From contig NZ_JBNPMC010000028.1 of NCBI RefSeq assembly GCF_050313795.1, positions 1-47,754 on the forward strand: a stretch of 47,754 nt of DNA, written 5' to 3'. This stretch comes from CAMBRQ01 sp945870325. GTDB taxonomy: Bacteria > Bacillota > Clostridia > Lachnospirales > Lachnospiraceae. A program made the translations under genes and the position numbers. Under the pieces are notes generated by a model, which was not told the DNA's origin, did not search any database, and was given only the letters and a program-made list of their open reading frames with translations. Below, in pieces: positions 30,846 to 39,350 of this stretch. Within the stretch, counting starts at the first letter, position 1. The number at the start of each line of letters is the position of its first letter.

Positions 30846-32024
30846 TTATTGTTTTTTCACAAAATCCTCATAAAGCGGCGACATCTTTCTCAGATGCTCC
30901 ACAATCTCTTTCAGGTTATCTACAACGTAATCAATGTCCTCTTTTGCTATCTCTTCATTCAGCGTCAATCTAAGTGAACCATGCGCTATCTCATGAGGCA
31001 ATCCGATTGCCAGCAGCACATGTGACGGATCAAGCGAGCCAGAAGTACATGCCGAACCACTGGAACCACAGATGCCCTTCATATCCAGCATAATCAACAA
31101 GGATTCTCCTTCGATAAACCGGAAACTAAAATTCGCATTGTTCGGGAGACGATCTGTTCTGTGTCCATTTAATCTGCAATAAGGGATCTCCTTCATGACG
31201 CGTTCAATCAGATAATCTCTAAGTTCTGTTTCTTTCGCAGTTCTTTCCTGCATTGTTGTAACCGCACGCTTAACCGCTGTACCTAATCCAATGATCCCCG
31301 GAACATTCTCTGTACCGGCACGGCGTTTTCTCTCCTGCGCTCCGCCATGCACGAAAGAACGAATCTTCACACCTTTGCGAATATACAAGAACCCAATTCC
31401 TTTCGGTCCGTTCAGCTTATGTCCACTGGCACTCAGCATATCGATATGGCATTCATCCACATTGATCGGTACTTGTCCAAATGCCTGCACTGCATCTGTA
31501 TGGAACAGGATTCCGTGCTCATGGGCAATCTCGCCAATCTCCTTAATCGGCTGGATCGTTCCAATCTCATTATTCGCATACATAACCGAGATCAGGATTG
31601 TAGTCGGACGAATCGCTGCTTTCAGGGCATCTAACTTCACCTTTCCATCCTCATCTACATCCAGATACGTAACCTCGAATCCTTTCTTTTCCAGATACTC
31701 TGCCGTATGCAGAATCGCATGATGCTCAATCTTGGTCGTGATAATATGATTGCCTTTGCTTTCATATGCTTCCGCCGTTGCCTTTAATGCCCAGTTGTCT
31801 GATTCCGAACCGCCTGCGGTAAAATAGATCTCGTTTCCCTTTGCTCCAAGCGCTTCTGCGATGATATCTCTCTGCTGGCTGATTGCTTCTTTATTGCCAG
31901 CCGAAAAACTATAGACACTGGATGGATTGCCATAGTTCTCTGTAAAATATGGCAGCATCGCCTCCACAACCTCCGGCGCAGTCTTTGTTGTCGCCGCATT
32001 ATCTAAATAAATTAATCTTCCCAT
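30846..32024 (-). CDS. nifS: Cysteine desulfurase NifS/IscS
   Basis: 392 residues, full length. It is a PLP enzyme that takes sulfur from cysteine for cluster assembly and tRNA thiolation. It starts IYLDNAATTKTAPEVVEAM; the PLP lysine is in SASGHKLNGPKGIGFLYI, and the persulfide cysteine in GSSGSACTSGSLDPSHV. It is the second gene of the operon, 43 bp after iscR, followed by its scaffold partner and mnmA. Confidence 0.97.
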   Translation of the reverse strand: MGRLIYLDNAATTKTAPEVVEAMLPYFTENYGNPSSVYSFSAGNKEAISQQRDIIAEALGAKGNEIYFTAGGSESDNWALKATAEAYESKGNHIITTKIEHHAILHTAEYLEKKGFEVTYLDVDEDGKVKLDALKAAIRPTTILISVMYANNEIGTIQPIKEIGEIAHEHGILFHTDAVQAFGQVPINVDECHIDMLSASGHKLNGPKGIGFLYIRKGVKIRSFVHGGAQERKRRAGTENVPGIIGLGTAVKRAVTTMQERTAKETELRDYLIERVMKEIPYCRLNGHRTDRLPNNANFSFRFIEGESLLIMLDMKGICGSSGSACTSGSLDPSHVLLAIGLPHEIAHGSLRLTLNEEIAKEDIDYVVDNLKEIVEHLRKMSPLYEDFVKKQ

Positions 32025-32067
32025 GCTTCTTCTCCTTCTTTAAAATTAGAATATTATATTATAATTT

Positions 32068-32526
32068 CTAGTGATTACATTTCTGCCCCTCGCATCCGCC
32101 TTCTGGGTTCAGCGACTTGCTCTCTCTTACCAATTCATCCAACATCATATGATTCACGGTATCGTTGATACTGTCATTAATCTTCTGCCACACATATTTT
32201 GTGACACATCCATCTGCCGCCATGCAGCCATCTTCTGAATAGTAAGCTGCGCATTTCACCGGCTCCAGGCTTCCTTCCAGCGCTCTTAGCACGTCTCCCA
32301 CAGAGATCTCATTCGCCTTCTTCGCTAATATATATCCCCCTGTAGCACCACGGATACTATTCACAAGCCCCGCTTTTCGAAGCAAAGCCACTAACTGCTC
32401 CAGGTATCGTTCCGAAATATCCTGCCTTGCCGCAATACTGTTGATGGATACCGGCTCTTCCTCGCTGTATCTGGCAAGATCTATCATGGCTCGAAGACCA
32501 TATCTTCCTTTTGTCGAAAGTTTCAT
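32068..32526 (-). CDS. iscR: Rrf2 family regulator IscR
   Basis: 152 residues. The N-terminal winged helix (MKLSTKGRYGLRAMIDLARY; ISERYLEQLVALLRKAGLV; GATGGYILAK) is typical of Rrf2 proteins. Three cysteines, C92, C101 and C107, match the 2Fe-2S ligand cluster of IscR in position, with spacing slightly different from E. coli (C92-C98-C104). Two further cysteines end the protein (GGCEGQKCNH). It should sense iron-sulfur status and repress its own operon; dyads next to its promoter support autoregulation. A CymR-like cysteine-sensing role is less likely because of the ligand cysteines. Confidence 0.9.
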   Translation of the reverse strand: MKLSTKGRYGLRAMIDLARYSEEEPVSINSIAARQDISERYLEQLVALLRKAGLVNSIRGATGGYILAKKANEISVGDVLRALEGSLEPVKCAAYYSEDGCMAADGCVTKYVWQKINDSINDTVNHMMLDELVRESKSLNPEGGCEGQKCNH

Positions 32527-32547
32527 TGACTCACCTTCTTTTTAATC

Positions 32548-32608
32548 CCTAGCAAATCGCTAGGATATTTGCTATATGTAGGATAGCACTGCTTTTTTGT
32601 TCTGTCAA
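32548..32608 (-). promoter_or_regulatory. isc operon promoter with interlocking operator dyads
   Basis: -35 TTGACA (32603-32608) and -10 TATCCT (32580-32585), 17-bp spacing. Downstream, CCTAGC-N5-GCTAGG (32548-32564) overlaps a second dyad TAGCAAAT-N9-ATTTGCTA (32550-32574). Both cover the expected start site, so a bound Rrf2 dimer would block transcription. Confidence 0.75.
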
Positions 32609-32654
32609 GTCCTCTTATCGAATATATTATAGCAATACCCATTAGGAGTCTGCC

Positions 32655-33983
32655 ATGTCACGAAAAAAAACTATTATCAAAGGCACATTTATCTTAACTA
32701 TCACCGGGCTTGTCACACGTGTGATGGGCTTTTTTTACCGTATTTTTCTAAGCCATACTTTTGGGGAGGAGGGAGTCGGACTATATCAACTGGTATTTCC
32801 CATCTATGCACTCTGCTTCTCCTTAACCTCTGCCGGTATCGAACTTGCCCTGTCCCGCTGTGTTGCCGCCCGCATGACACAAGGTAGAAAACGAGAAGCA
32901 AAAGAGTTACTGTACACAAGCCTTGTCCTTACCGTCACTGCTTCCTGTATTGTAACTCTGATGATTCAAAAATATGCCTTCTTCATTGCAGCAGCCTTTT
33001 TACAGGAACCCCGTTGTGCCGACCTGCTCATTATCCTCTCCTATGCATTCCCATTTGCATCGGTACATAGCTGTATCTGCGGATATTATTTTGGGCTCAA
33101 ACAGACAGGCGTTCCTGCAACTTCTCAGTTCATTGAACAGACCGCCCGGATTCTCAGCGTATATCTGCTCTATCTGTATGGCGTAAACCATGGGATTCAA
33201 TTCGGAGTATCCATCGCCGTTGCCGGACTGATTGCAGGAGAAGTAACTTCTTCCCTGTTCTGTCTGCGCGCTCTCCTGGGGAAAAACGGACTTAGCCGCC
33301 TCTCTCGCCTTCGCCTGGCAGGATGTCTCAGGCACAGCCGCGAATTGCTTACACACGCGATTCCATTAACCGGAAGCAGGGTTCTTCTCAATATCCTACA
33401 AAGCATCGAGGCCGTATCTATCCCTGTAAAATTGCAGGCATACGGAATGACCCTCGGCGAGTCACTAAGCACCTACGGCGTATTAACAGGAATGGCACTC
33501 CCCTGCATCCTCTTCCCCTCTGCCATTACCAATTCCGTATCCACCATGCTCCTTCCTACCGTAGCAGAGATACAGGCATTAGACCACCGTAAGGAACTTT
33601 CAAATCTGATGAAGAAGGTTACCTATTCCTGCATCTTCCTTGGAAGCATCTGCTGCGTATGCTTCCTCGCTTTTGGAAAATGGGCAGGAACTCTGCTGTT
33701 CCACAGTCCAATGGCAGGAAATTACATTATCACCTTGTCCTGGATGTGTCCATTCCTGTATACGAATAATACATTAATCAGTATTATTAACGGGATTGGA
33801 AAGACAACGTTATCTTTTATTATTAATTCGACCAGTCTGGGGGTTCGGATTCTGAGCGTATTTGTGATGATACCTGTATTCGGGATTCAGGGGTATTTGT
33901 GGGGACTGCTGGCAAGCCAGGTGTGTATCTTTCTCTTTTGCTTATTATATTTGCAGTTTTACTTAGGGAAGGTGGCGCCTTAG
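32655..33983 (+). CDS. spoVB: SpoVB-like polysaccharide flippase (MATE/MOP family)
   Basis: 442 residues with about 12 hydrophobic segments. It starts with the SpoVB/MviN-type helix (KGTFILTITGLVTRVMGFFYRI), then SHTFGEEGVGLYQLVFPIY. Homologues flip lipid-linked oligosaccharides and SpoVB is needed for spore cortex peptidoglycan. It is slightly shorter than the 500-520 residues of the Bacillus protein but close to Lachnospiraceae members. It is the only gene on the plus strand here, divergent from iscR; a long palindromic non-coding stretch follows it. A general MOP exporter role is possible. Confidence 0.85.
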   Translation: MSRKKTIIKGTFILTITGLVTRVMGFFYRIFLSHTFGEEGVGLYQLVFPIYALCFSLTSAGIELALSRCVAARMTQGRKREAKELLYTSLVLTVTASCIVTLMIQKYAFFIAAAFLQEPRCADLLIILSYAFPFASVHSCICGYYFGLKQTGVPATSQFIEQTARILSVYLLYLYGVNHGIQFGVSIAVAGLIAGEVTSSLFCLRALLGKNGLSRLSRLRLAGCLRHSRELLTHAIPLTGSRVLLNILQSIEAVSIPVKLQAYGMTLGESLSTYGVLTGMALPCILFPSAITNSVSTMLLPTVAEIQALDHRKELSNLMKKVTYSCIFLGSICCVCFLAFGKWAGTLLFHSPMAGNYIITLSWMCPFLYTNNTLISIINGIGKTTLSFIINSTSLGVRILSVFVMIPVFGIQGYLWGLLASQVCIFLFCLLYLQFYLGKVAP

Positions 33984-33993
33984 GTGGGAATTT

Positions 33994-34306
33994 TGTTCTT
34001 GAAGAGTATATGTGAAGTGTACGGCAGAGAGGAGCGGTATGGGCGTTCATATCCGACTCCAATCGCCTACAATCCGTAGGTTCAAAAGAGGTCTGAAATT
34101 AGGCATCGACTATAGCGGACGCAAAATCTTGATGATTTTCCGTCCACGATAGTCTGAACTTCTGTACTGGTAGTACAGAAGTCCTCCTAATTTCAGACCT
34201 CTTTTTCACCAACGGCTTGTACGGCTCTTCTACGCATATGAACGCCCATACTGCCCCTCTCTGCCTGACATTCTTATGTGTAACTCTTCACGAACGAGGA
34301 GGATTC
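33994..34306. repeat. Large nested palindromic element
   Basis: Concentric inverted repeats around 34145: CAGAGAGGAGCGG-TATGGG and following bases (34025-34052) pairs with 34236-34263 at 26 of 28 positions; AAAAGAGGTCTGAAATTAGG (34084-34103) pairs perfectly with 34186-34205. Inside are two hairpins: 34108-34154 (GACTAT/ATAGTC, GGACG/CGTCC, AAAATC/GATTTT) and 34158-34182 (ACTTCTGTACT/AGTACAGAAGT). Weaker complementarity continues outward to about 33994 and 34306 (GTTCTTGAAGAGT against ACTCTTCACGAAC). It contains no gene. It could be a MITE-like element, a structured RNA ending in a T-run (34202-34206), or a bidirectional terminator. Confidence 0.75.
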
Positions 34307-34311
34307 CTGGC

Positions 34312-34453
34312 GAGGATGTGGGAGGAAGGGTATCGGATGGATAACAGATTGGGAATGGAACGAATTTATATTCGTGAAATAAACAGGAGGTTTCTGTATT
34401 CCCCTACGCTTCCAATATGTTATCCCACCGATACCATTCCACACGCATCCCCG
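34312..34453. repeat. Second imperfect palindrome
   Basis: GGTATCGGATGGATAACAG-ATTGGG (34329-34353) pairs with 34411-34435 at about 21 of 25 positions, extended outward by GAGGATG-type bases (34312-34328 with 34436-34453, about 12 of 17). The centre has CGAAT-TTAT-ATTCG. No gene is seen. It directly adjoins the larger palindrome and fills most of the rest of the 519-bp gap before spoIIM. Confidence 0.6.
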
Positions 34454-34502
34454 CCCTTGCACCGTACACCTCCCAACACTCCACTTTCTACATTAAATTC
34501 AT

Positions 34503-35042
34503 TTAAAGCGTCCCCAGAAACATCTGCATCAGAACCGGATTCACATAGCACTCCAGCAAGATCCCCACTGCGATAAACAGCACCATGCTCACCGTCTTCG
34601 ACAGATTCCATCTTGCTTTCGGATATGTAAAAAAATACCACAAGAGAATCATATAACCTGCTATGTAGAATACAAAATGTGGCATTAATGCAACCAAACA
34701 GAGAATCAGCCCTTTAAGCCCCATTTTCAAGACTGCGGATGTCATAAGCATCCCGCCTGAAAAGCCTGTCCATAGCAGAATAACTGCCACAACCACTTTC
34801 CGTAGTTTCGTACAGCCAAGTGCCCCAGCCAGTATGACCGGCGTAATTCTGATCTTTGCCACATACCAGATATACTCCACCACATCAATCTCTGTCTGAC
34901 TATACTGATTCAGAAAAAAATCATTAAAAATCCCCATGCTTGTAATATAGTCTTTCGACATGAGATTCGCATACATGATTCCAAGGAAAAATCCCACCAT
35001 GCAAAACAAGACTAAAAACTTCCGGCTCTCTCGTATCTTCAC
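34503..35042 (-). CDS. spoIIM: Stage II sporulation protein M
   Basis: 179 residues from a GTG start; GGGAGG lies seven bases ahead of it, which rules out the TTG seven codons upstream whose codons overlap the ribosome site. Five hydrophobic segments are seen. The pattern fits SpoIIM of the DMP (SpoIID-M-P) engulfment complex, which anchors peptidoglycan-degrading SpoIID and SpoIIP in the mother-cell membrane: an opening basic stretch, FLVLFCMVGFFLGIMYANL, a central LAGALGCTKLRKVV, then VALMPHFVFYIAGY and a last helix with ILLECYVNP. It follows the NUDIX gene by about 60 bp on the same strand. Confidence 0.88.
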   Translation of the reverse strand: MKIRESRKFLVLFCMVGFFLGIMYANLMSKDYITSMGIFNDFFLNQYSQTEIDVVEYIWYVAKIRITPVILAGALGCTKLRKVVVAVILLWTGFSGGMLMTSAVLKMGLKGLILCLVALMPHFVFYIAGYMILLWYFFTYPKARWNLSKTVSMVLFIAVGILLECYVNPVLMQMFLGTL

Positions 35043-35102
35043 AGATGTTCCTCCCTTTGCCAAGATACTTCATTATATGCCGAGGAACGGATTATATTCT
35101 CT

Positions 35103-35645
35103 TTACTGCAAATATTTTGACTCGTATGCCAGAATCGCGGCAACAGTCTTCGAATCCTCTATCTTTCCTGTAAAAATCATCTCTTTTAATTCTGCAAGAG
35201 TATAGGCTTTCACATCTACATACTCATCTTCGTCCAGATGTTGGTGCGTTGGAATCAGATCCTTTGCCACATAGATTTCAATCTTCTCATTGCAGAATGC
35301 CACCGTAGTTCGAAGCGTGATCAGCCATTCCAGATTCTCCGACTTATAACCGGTCTCTTCTTCCAATTCTCTTCTGGAACACTCAAGACCCGGTTCATTC
35401 GGATCATCCAATTTGCCCGCCGGGATTTCCAACGTATATCGTTCCAACGCATTCCGGTACTGGGATACCATTAATATCCTTCCATCATCCAGAACCGGAA
35501 CAACAGCCGCCGCTCCGTCATGATGGATATAATCCCAGTCAGCCGTATTACCATTGGCAAATTCCATGTGGTCCTTATATACTTTTAATATTGCGCCCTC
35601 ATATACCAGTTCTCTTCCTGTACGTTTTACTTCATCACTCATCAT
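35103..35645 (-). CDS. ADP-ribose pyrophosphatase (NUDIX hydrolase)
   Basis: 180 residues from the ATG after GGAGGAATATA; a second ATG follows at once. RTGRELVYEGAILKVYKD is the ADP-ribose pyrophosphatase start, and IPAGKLDDP...ECSRRELEEETGY is the NUDIX box, with one residue more than the canonical spacing between the first glycine and the first glutamate. The expected reaction is ADP-ribose to AMP and ribose-5-phosphate. A terminator lies between rny's stop and... more exactly just upstream of this gene's partner: the hairpin at 35667-35698 lies between the NUDIX start and the rny stop, so rny transcription largely ends before this gene. Confidence 0.85.
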   Translation of the reverse strand: MMSDEVKRTGRELVYEGAILKVYKDHMEFANGNTADWDYIHHDGAAAVVPVLDDGRILMVSQYRNALERYTLEIPAGKLDDPNEPGLECSRRELEEETGYKSENLEWLITLRTTVAFCNEKIEIYVAKDLIPTHQHLDEDEYVDVKAYTLAELKEMIFTGKIEDSKTVAAILAYESKYLQ

Positions 35646-35666
35646 TATATTCCTCCGAATTATATA

Positions 35667-35698
35667 AAAAGGATCAGCCACTAACAACTGATCCTTTC
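35667..35698 (-). terminator. Terminator after rny
   Basis: On the minus strand AAAGGATCAG and CTGATCCTTT form a 10-bp stem with a T-run (TTTTTATA). It lies 15 bp beyond the rny stop and ahead of the NUDIX gene. Confidence 0.85.
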
Positions 35699-35712
35699 TT
35701 CCCATTTATCTT

Positions 35713-37266
35713 CTACTTGGCATAGTCTGTAACTCGTGATTCACGGATTACATTGACCTTAATCTGTCCAGGATATTCTAATTCATACTCAATCTGCTTA
35801 GCAATATCTCTAGCCATCAATACCATGTCTGCGTCAGATACTTGCTCTGGAACTACCATAACACGAATCTCTCTACCTGCTTGAATTGCAAAAGACTTAT
35901 CAACACCCTTAAACTGGTTGGTGATATCTTCTAATTGTTTTAACCTGTTTGTATATGTTTCTAATGTTTCTCTTCTTGCACCTGGTCTTGCCGCTGATAT
36001 CGTATCAGCCGCCTGTACCACACATGCAATCAGACTTTCCGGCTCTACATCGCCATGATGGGCTTCAACCGCATTAATAACCGTTGCAGACTCCTTGTAT
36101 TTTCTACAAAGATCCACACCGATCTGAATATGGGAACCTTCCACATCATGATCTATAGATTTGCCGACATCGTGTAAAAGACCTGCACGCTTAGCGATTC
36201 TGACATCCAAGCCAATCTCGCCTGCTAAAAGTCCAGCCAATTGTGCTACTTCTATAGAATGCTTCAATGCATTCTGTCCGTAACTGGTTCTGAACTTCAT
36301 ACGACCAAGAAGCTTAATAAGTTCTGGATGAATTCCATGAACTCCTACTTCAAGAGCCGCTGCCTCTCCTTCTTCACGAATCATAGCCTCTACTTCTTTT
36401 TGCGCCTTTTCTACCATCTCCTCAATTCTTGCCGGATGAATTCGTCCGTCAACAATCAACTTCTCAAGCGCAATCCTTGCGACTTCTCTTCTTATTGGAT
36501 CAAATCCTGATAATACAACCGCTTCCGGAGTATCGTCAATGATAAGTTCAACGCCCGTCATCGTCTCTAATGTACGGATATTACGACCTTCACGTCCAAT
36601 AATTCTTCCTTTCATTTCGTCACTCGGAAGCTGTACAACCGAAATTGTAGTTTCCGCAACATGATCTGCCGCACATCTCTGGATCGCAGTAACGACATAT
36701 TCTTTCGCTTTCTTATCTGCTTCTTCCTTCGCCTGCGCTTCTAATTCCTTAATCATCTTGGCAGTGTCATGCTTTACATCTTCTTCAACAGTTTTTAACA
36801 AATATTCTTTTGCTTGTTCGGAGGTTAGTCCTGAGATTCTTTCTAGTTCCTGTACTCTCTGCTGACTCAGCTCTTCTACTTTCGCTTCGCGCTGTCTCAG
36901 CTGTTCTTCTTTTGCTGTAAATCCTGCCTCACGCTTTTCAATCGCATCCGCCTTCTTATCGAGTGCCTCTTCTTTGGAAAGAACGCGCTTCTCATAACGT
37001 TGTAACTCCGCTCTACGTTCCTTAGTCTCTTTCTCAAGTTCATTCTTGTTCTTAATAGACTCTTCTTTAATTTCCAAGAGAGACTCCTTCTTTTTTGCCT
37101 CAGCCGTCTTCACTGCATCGTCAATGATTTTCCTTGCTTTGCTTTCCGCATTTCCAATCTTAGAATCTGCATTCTTCTTCAGATTAGAAACTGTCAAGAA
37201 ATGACTGACAACTGCCGCTGCCACGATCAACACAATTGCCACAGCAATTAATATTCCATTCGGCAC
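35713..37266 (-). CDS. rny: Ribonuclease Y
   Basis: 517 residues, full length. It is the membrane-anchored endonuclease that starts mRNA decay in Firmicutes. An N-terminal membrane helix (IAVAIVLIVAAAVVSHFL) is followed by a long charged coiled coil (about residues 30-190), a KH domain (GRIIGREGRNIRTLETMTGV), and an HD domain with the catalytic LLHDVGKSIDHD and AVEAHHGDVEPES. A GGAGG ribosome site precedes the ATG. It has its own promoter just after recX and a terminator at its end. Confidence 0.97.
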   Translation of the reverse strand: MPNGILIAVAIVLIVAAAVVSHFLTVSNLKKNADSKIGNAESKARKIIDDAVKTAEAKKKESLLEIKEESIKNKNELEKETKERRAELQRYEKRVLSKEEALDKKADAIEKREAGFTAKEEQLRQREAKVEELSQQRVQELERISGLTSEQAKEYLLKTVEEDVKHDTAKMIKELEAQAKEEADKKAKEYVVTAIQRCAADHVAETTISVVQLPSDEMKGRIIGREGRNIRTLETMTGVELIIDDTPEAVVLSGFDPIRREVARIALEKLIVDGRIHPARIEEMVEKAQKEVEAMIREEGEAAALEVGVHGIHPELIKLLGRMKFRTSYGQNALKHSIEVAQLAGLLAGEIGLDVRIAKRAGLLHDVGKSIDHDVEGSHIQIGVDLCRKYKESATVINAVEAHHGDVEPESLIACVVQAADTISAARPGARRETLETYTNRLKQLEDITNQFKGVDKSFAIQAGREIRVMVVPEQVSDADMVLMARDIAKQIEYELEYPGQIKVNVIRESRVTDYAK

Positions 37267-37313
37267 AGGAGCACCTCCTTATTTAGTTTTCATTGTACAA
37301 ATACAACACTTAA

Positions 37314-37342
37314 ATTTTATACTGTTTTCACAAATATGTCAA
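37314..37342 (-). promoter_or_regulatory. Promoter of rny
   Basis: -35 TTGACA (37337-37342) and -10 TAAAAT (37314-37319), 17-bp spacing; the -35 overlaps the recX stop. Confidence 0.6.
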
Positions 37343-37953
37343 GCATTCCACTCAGAAACTTGTATCACTTGACGTACGTCCTCATAGCGGAATCCTTTAC
37401 GCATCAGATACCCCGCGATTTTCTGCCTTTCTGCATAATCTGCGGTCTCCGGATCGAACTTCTTTTTTCTGATAATTGCTTCAATTGCGGCCCTGGAATC
37501 ATCACTTTCATAGCATTCTTCAAATGCTTTTTCTATCTCTTCTTTTGTAATTCCTTTCTGACAAAGTGCAGCATAGATTTCTTTTCGGCTTTTTTTATCC
37601 TTACGGCTCTCAATAAAACTACAGGCATATTCCATATCGTTCACATACCCAAAAGACTTGACGTAAGCAATCGCTGCCTCTACAATATCGGAAGCATAGC
37701 CTCCCTGTTCTAATTTTGTACGAAGTTGGGATTCTGTTCTTCCCATATCACTTAAAAGATGCATTGCCCTTAACTTCGCCCGCTTCAGTACAACCTCTGT
37801 ACGTATGGACTGATATGCTTCTTCATTCAATTCGCCATCCACCGCAATATGATAGCGAGACAGTTCGCCCTTATATAGGATAAAAGCGAACTGTCCGTCT
37901 AAATACACCTTATACTTTGTCTTTGTCACTGGTTCAAGTCTTGTGACTGTCAT
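37339..37953 (-). CDS. recX: Regulatory protein RecX
   Basis: 204 residues, usual length. RecX binds RecA filaments and limits their activity. The three-helix repeats typical of the family are seen: RAKLRAMHLLSDMGRTESQLRTKL, then VNDMEYACSFIESRKDKKS, ALCQKGITKEEIEKAFEE and ADYAERQKIAGYLMRKGFRYEDV. It starts two bases after the recA stop and is therefore SOS-controlled with recA. Confidence 0.93.
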   Translation of the reverse strand: MTVTRLEPVTKTKYKVYLDGQFAFILYKGELSRYHIAVDGELNEEAYQSIRTEVVLKRAKLRAMHLLSDMGRTESQLRTKLEQGGYASDIVEAAIAYVKSFGYVNDMEYACSFIESRKDKKSRKEIYAALCQKGITKEEIEKAFEECYESDDSRAAIEAIIRKKKFDPETADYAERQKIAGYLMRKGFRYEDVRQVIQVSEWNA

Positions 37954-37955
37954 TC

Positions 37956-39041
37956 TTATTCTTCCTCTTTTGTCTTTCTCGTGCTAGTGCCTGCTTTCTT
38001 ATTCTCCATCTTGGCATCTGCCTTATCTTCTGCTTTTGACCCATCCCCGCCAATATTATAATGTGCACGAATCTTTTTCTCCAATTCGTCCATAATCTCT
38101 GGATGCTCTTTCAGATAGATCTTAGCATTCTCGCGTCCCTGCCCAATCTTATCCCCATTGTAAGCAAACCATGCACCGCTCTTGCTCACCAGATCAATGC
38201 TGACCGCAAGATCCAGAATATCACCTTCCTTGGAGATTCCCTTACCAAACATGATATCGAACTCTGCCTCTTTAAACGGAGGCGCAATCTTATTCTTTAC
38301 AACCTTCACACGGGTTCTGTTACCTACCATCTCGCCACTCTGCTTCAATGTCTCGATTCTTCTGACATCCATACGGATAGAAGCATAGAACTTAAGCGCA
38401 CGACCTCCGGTTGTAGTCTCCGGGTTGCCGAACATAACGCCTACCTTCTCACGCAACTGGTTGATGAAGATTACCACGCAGTTAGACTTGCTGATTACCG
38501 GAGTCAGTTTACGAAGCGCCTGTGACATCAATCTTGCCTGAAGACCCACATGGCTGTCTCCCATGTCTCCCTCAATCTCCTGCTTTGGCACCAGCGCCGC
38601 AACAGAGTCTACTACAATAATATCCATAGCACCGGAGCGAACCATCGTCTCAGTAATCTCAAGCGCCTGATCGCCACTGTCCGGCTGAGAGATATATAAT
38701 TCATCAATATCAACACCTATATTCTTCGCATATGCAGGGTCCAATGCATGCTCTGCATCAATAAATCCTGCAATTCCACCCCTCTTCTGTACTTCTGAAA
38801 TCATATGTAATGCAACCGTTGTCTTACCACTGGACTCTGGTCCATAGATCTCAACAACACGTCCTCTTGGAACACCGCCAAGTCCCAGTGCAAGATCAAG
38901 GCTTAAAGAGCCTGTCGGAATTGTCTCTACTGCCACCTGCGCTGATGGATCGCCTAACTTCATGACCGTTCCTTTTCCATAATCTTTCTCTAACTTCGCT
39001 ATCGCGGCATCTAATGCTTTCTTCTTATCTTCACTTGCCAT
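37956..39041 (-). CDS. recA: Recombinase RecA
   Basis: 361 residues. Walker A GPESSGKTTVALHM near residue 65, Walker B IIVVDSVAALVPK, and the L2 loop FGNPETTTGGRALKFYASIR are intact. It catalyses homologous pairing and triggers LexA self-cleavage. The C-terminus ends in a lysine/glutamate-rich tail. AAAAGGAG precedes the ATG. A LexA box sits between the promoter and the gene, and recX follows two bases after the stop. Confidence 0.99.
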   Translation of the reverse strand: MASEDKKKALDAAIAKLEKDYGKGTVMKLGDPSAQVAVETIPTGSLSLDLALGLGGVPRGRVVEIYGPESSGKTTVALHMISEVQKRGGIAGFIDAEHALDPAYAKNIGVDIDELYISQPDSGDQALEITETMVRSGAMDIIVVDSVAALVPKQEIEGDMGDSHVGLQARLMSQALRKLTPVISKSNCVVIFINQLREKVGVMFGNPETTTGGRALKFYASIRMDVRRIETLKQSGEMVGNRTRVKVVKNKIAPPFKEAEFDIMFGKGISKEGDILDLAVSIDLVSKSGAWFAYNGDKIGQGRENAKIYLKEHPEIMDELEKKIRAHYNIGGDGSKAEDKADAKMENKKAGTSTRKTKEEE

Positions 39042-39063
39042 AATCTAATCTCCTTTTAAAACA

Positions 39064-39077
39064 CGAACGAATGTTCG
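39064..39077. promoter_or_regulatory. LexA (SOS) box of recA
   Basis: CGAACGAATGTTCG, a palindrome matching the Gram-positive SOS consensus CGAACRNRYGTTYG, 13 bp downstream of the recA -10 box. It predicts DNA-damage induction of recA-recX. Confidence 0.9.
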
Positions 39078-39090
39078 TTACCTGGTTAAT

Positions 39091-39119
39091 ATACTATTAT
39101 ACTTACCCATAAATGTCAA
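39091..39119 (-). promoter_or_regulatory. Promoter of recA-recX
   Basis: -35 TTGACA (39114-39119) and -10 TAGTAT (39091-39096), 17-bp spacing, 50 bp before the recA ATG. Confidence 0.75.
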
Positions 39120-39315
39120 CACAATTTTTTTAAACCTATGAAAAAACTTACCAGTTTGTATAGATACATATACTTTATGTACTCGTATACTCATTCCTAA
39201 AATCCCTGGAACATCCTACAGACTTGTATAGATTACCTAAAATAGAAAATAGACTCCCTCAAGACTATCTGATTTCAAAATATCACACTTTCTGATATCC
39301 GTCAACCAATACCTG

Positions 39316-39344
39316 AAAAACCCTGCCGATAAAACCAGCAGGGT
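39316..39344 (-). terminator. Terminator of the alpha-glucosidase gene
   Basis: On the minus strand GACCCTGC and GCAGGGTT form a stem followed by TTTTC, within 10 bp of the stop at 39351. Confidence 0.85.
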
Positions 39345-39350
39345 CTTCCT

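Noticed and set aside
33823..34576. Frames on both strands that share the peptide MNAHTAPLC
   Set aside because: The shared peptide is a product of the inverted repeat, not of two real genes.
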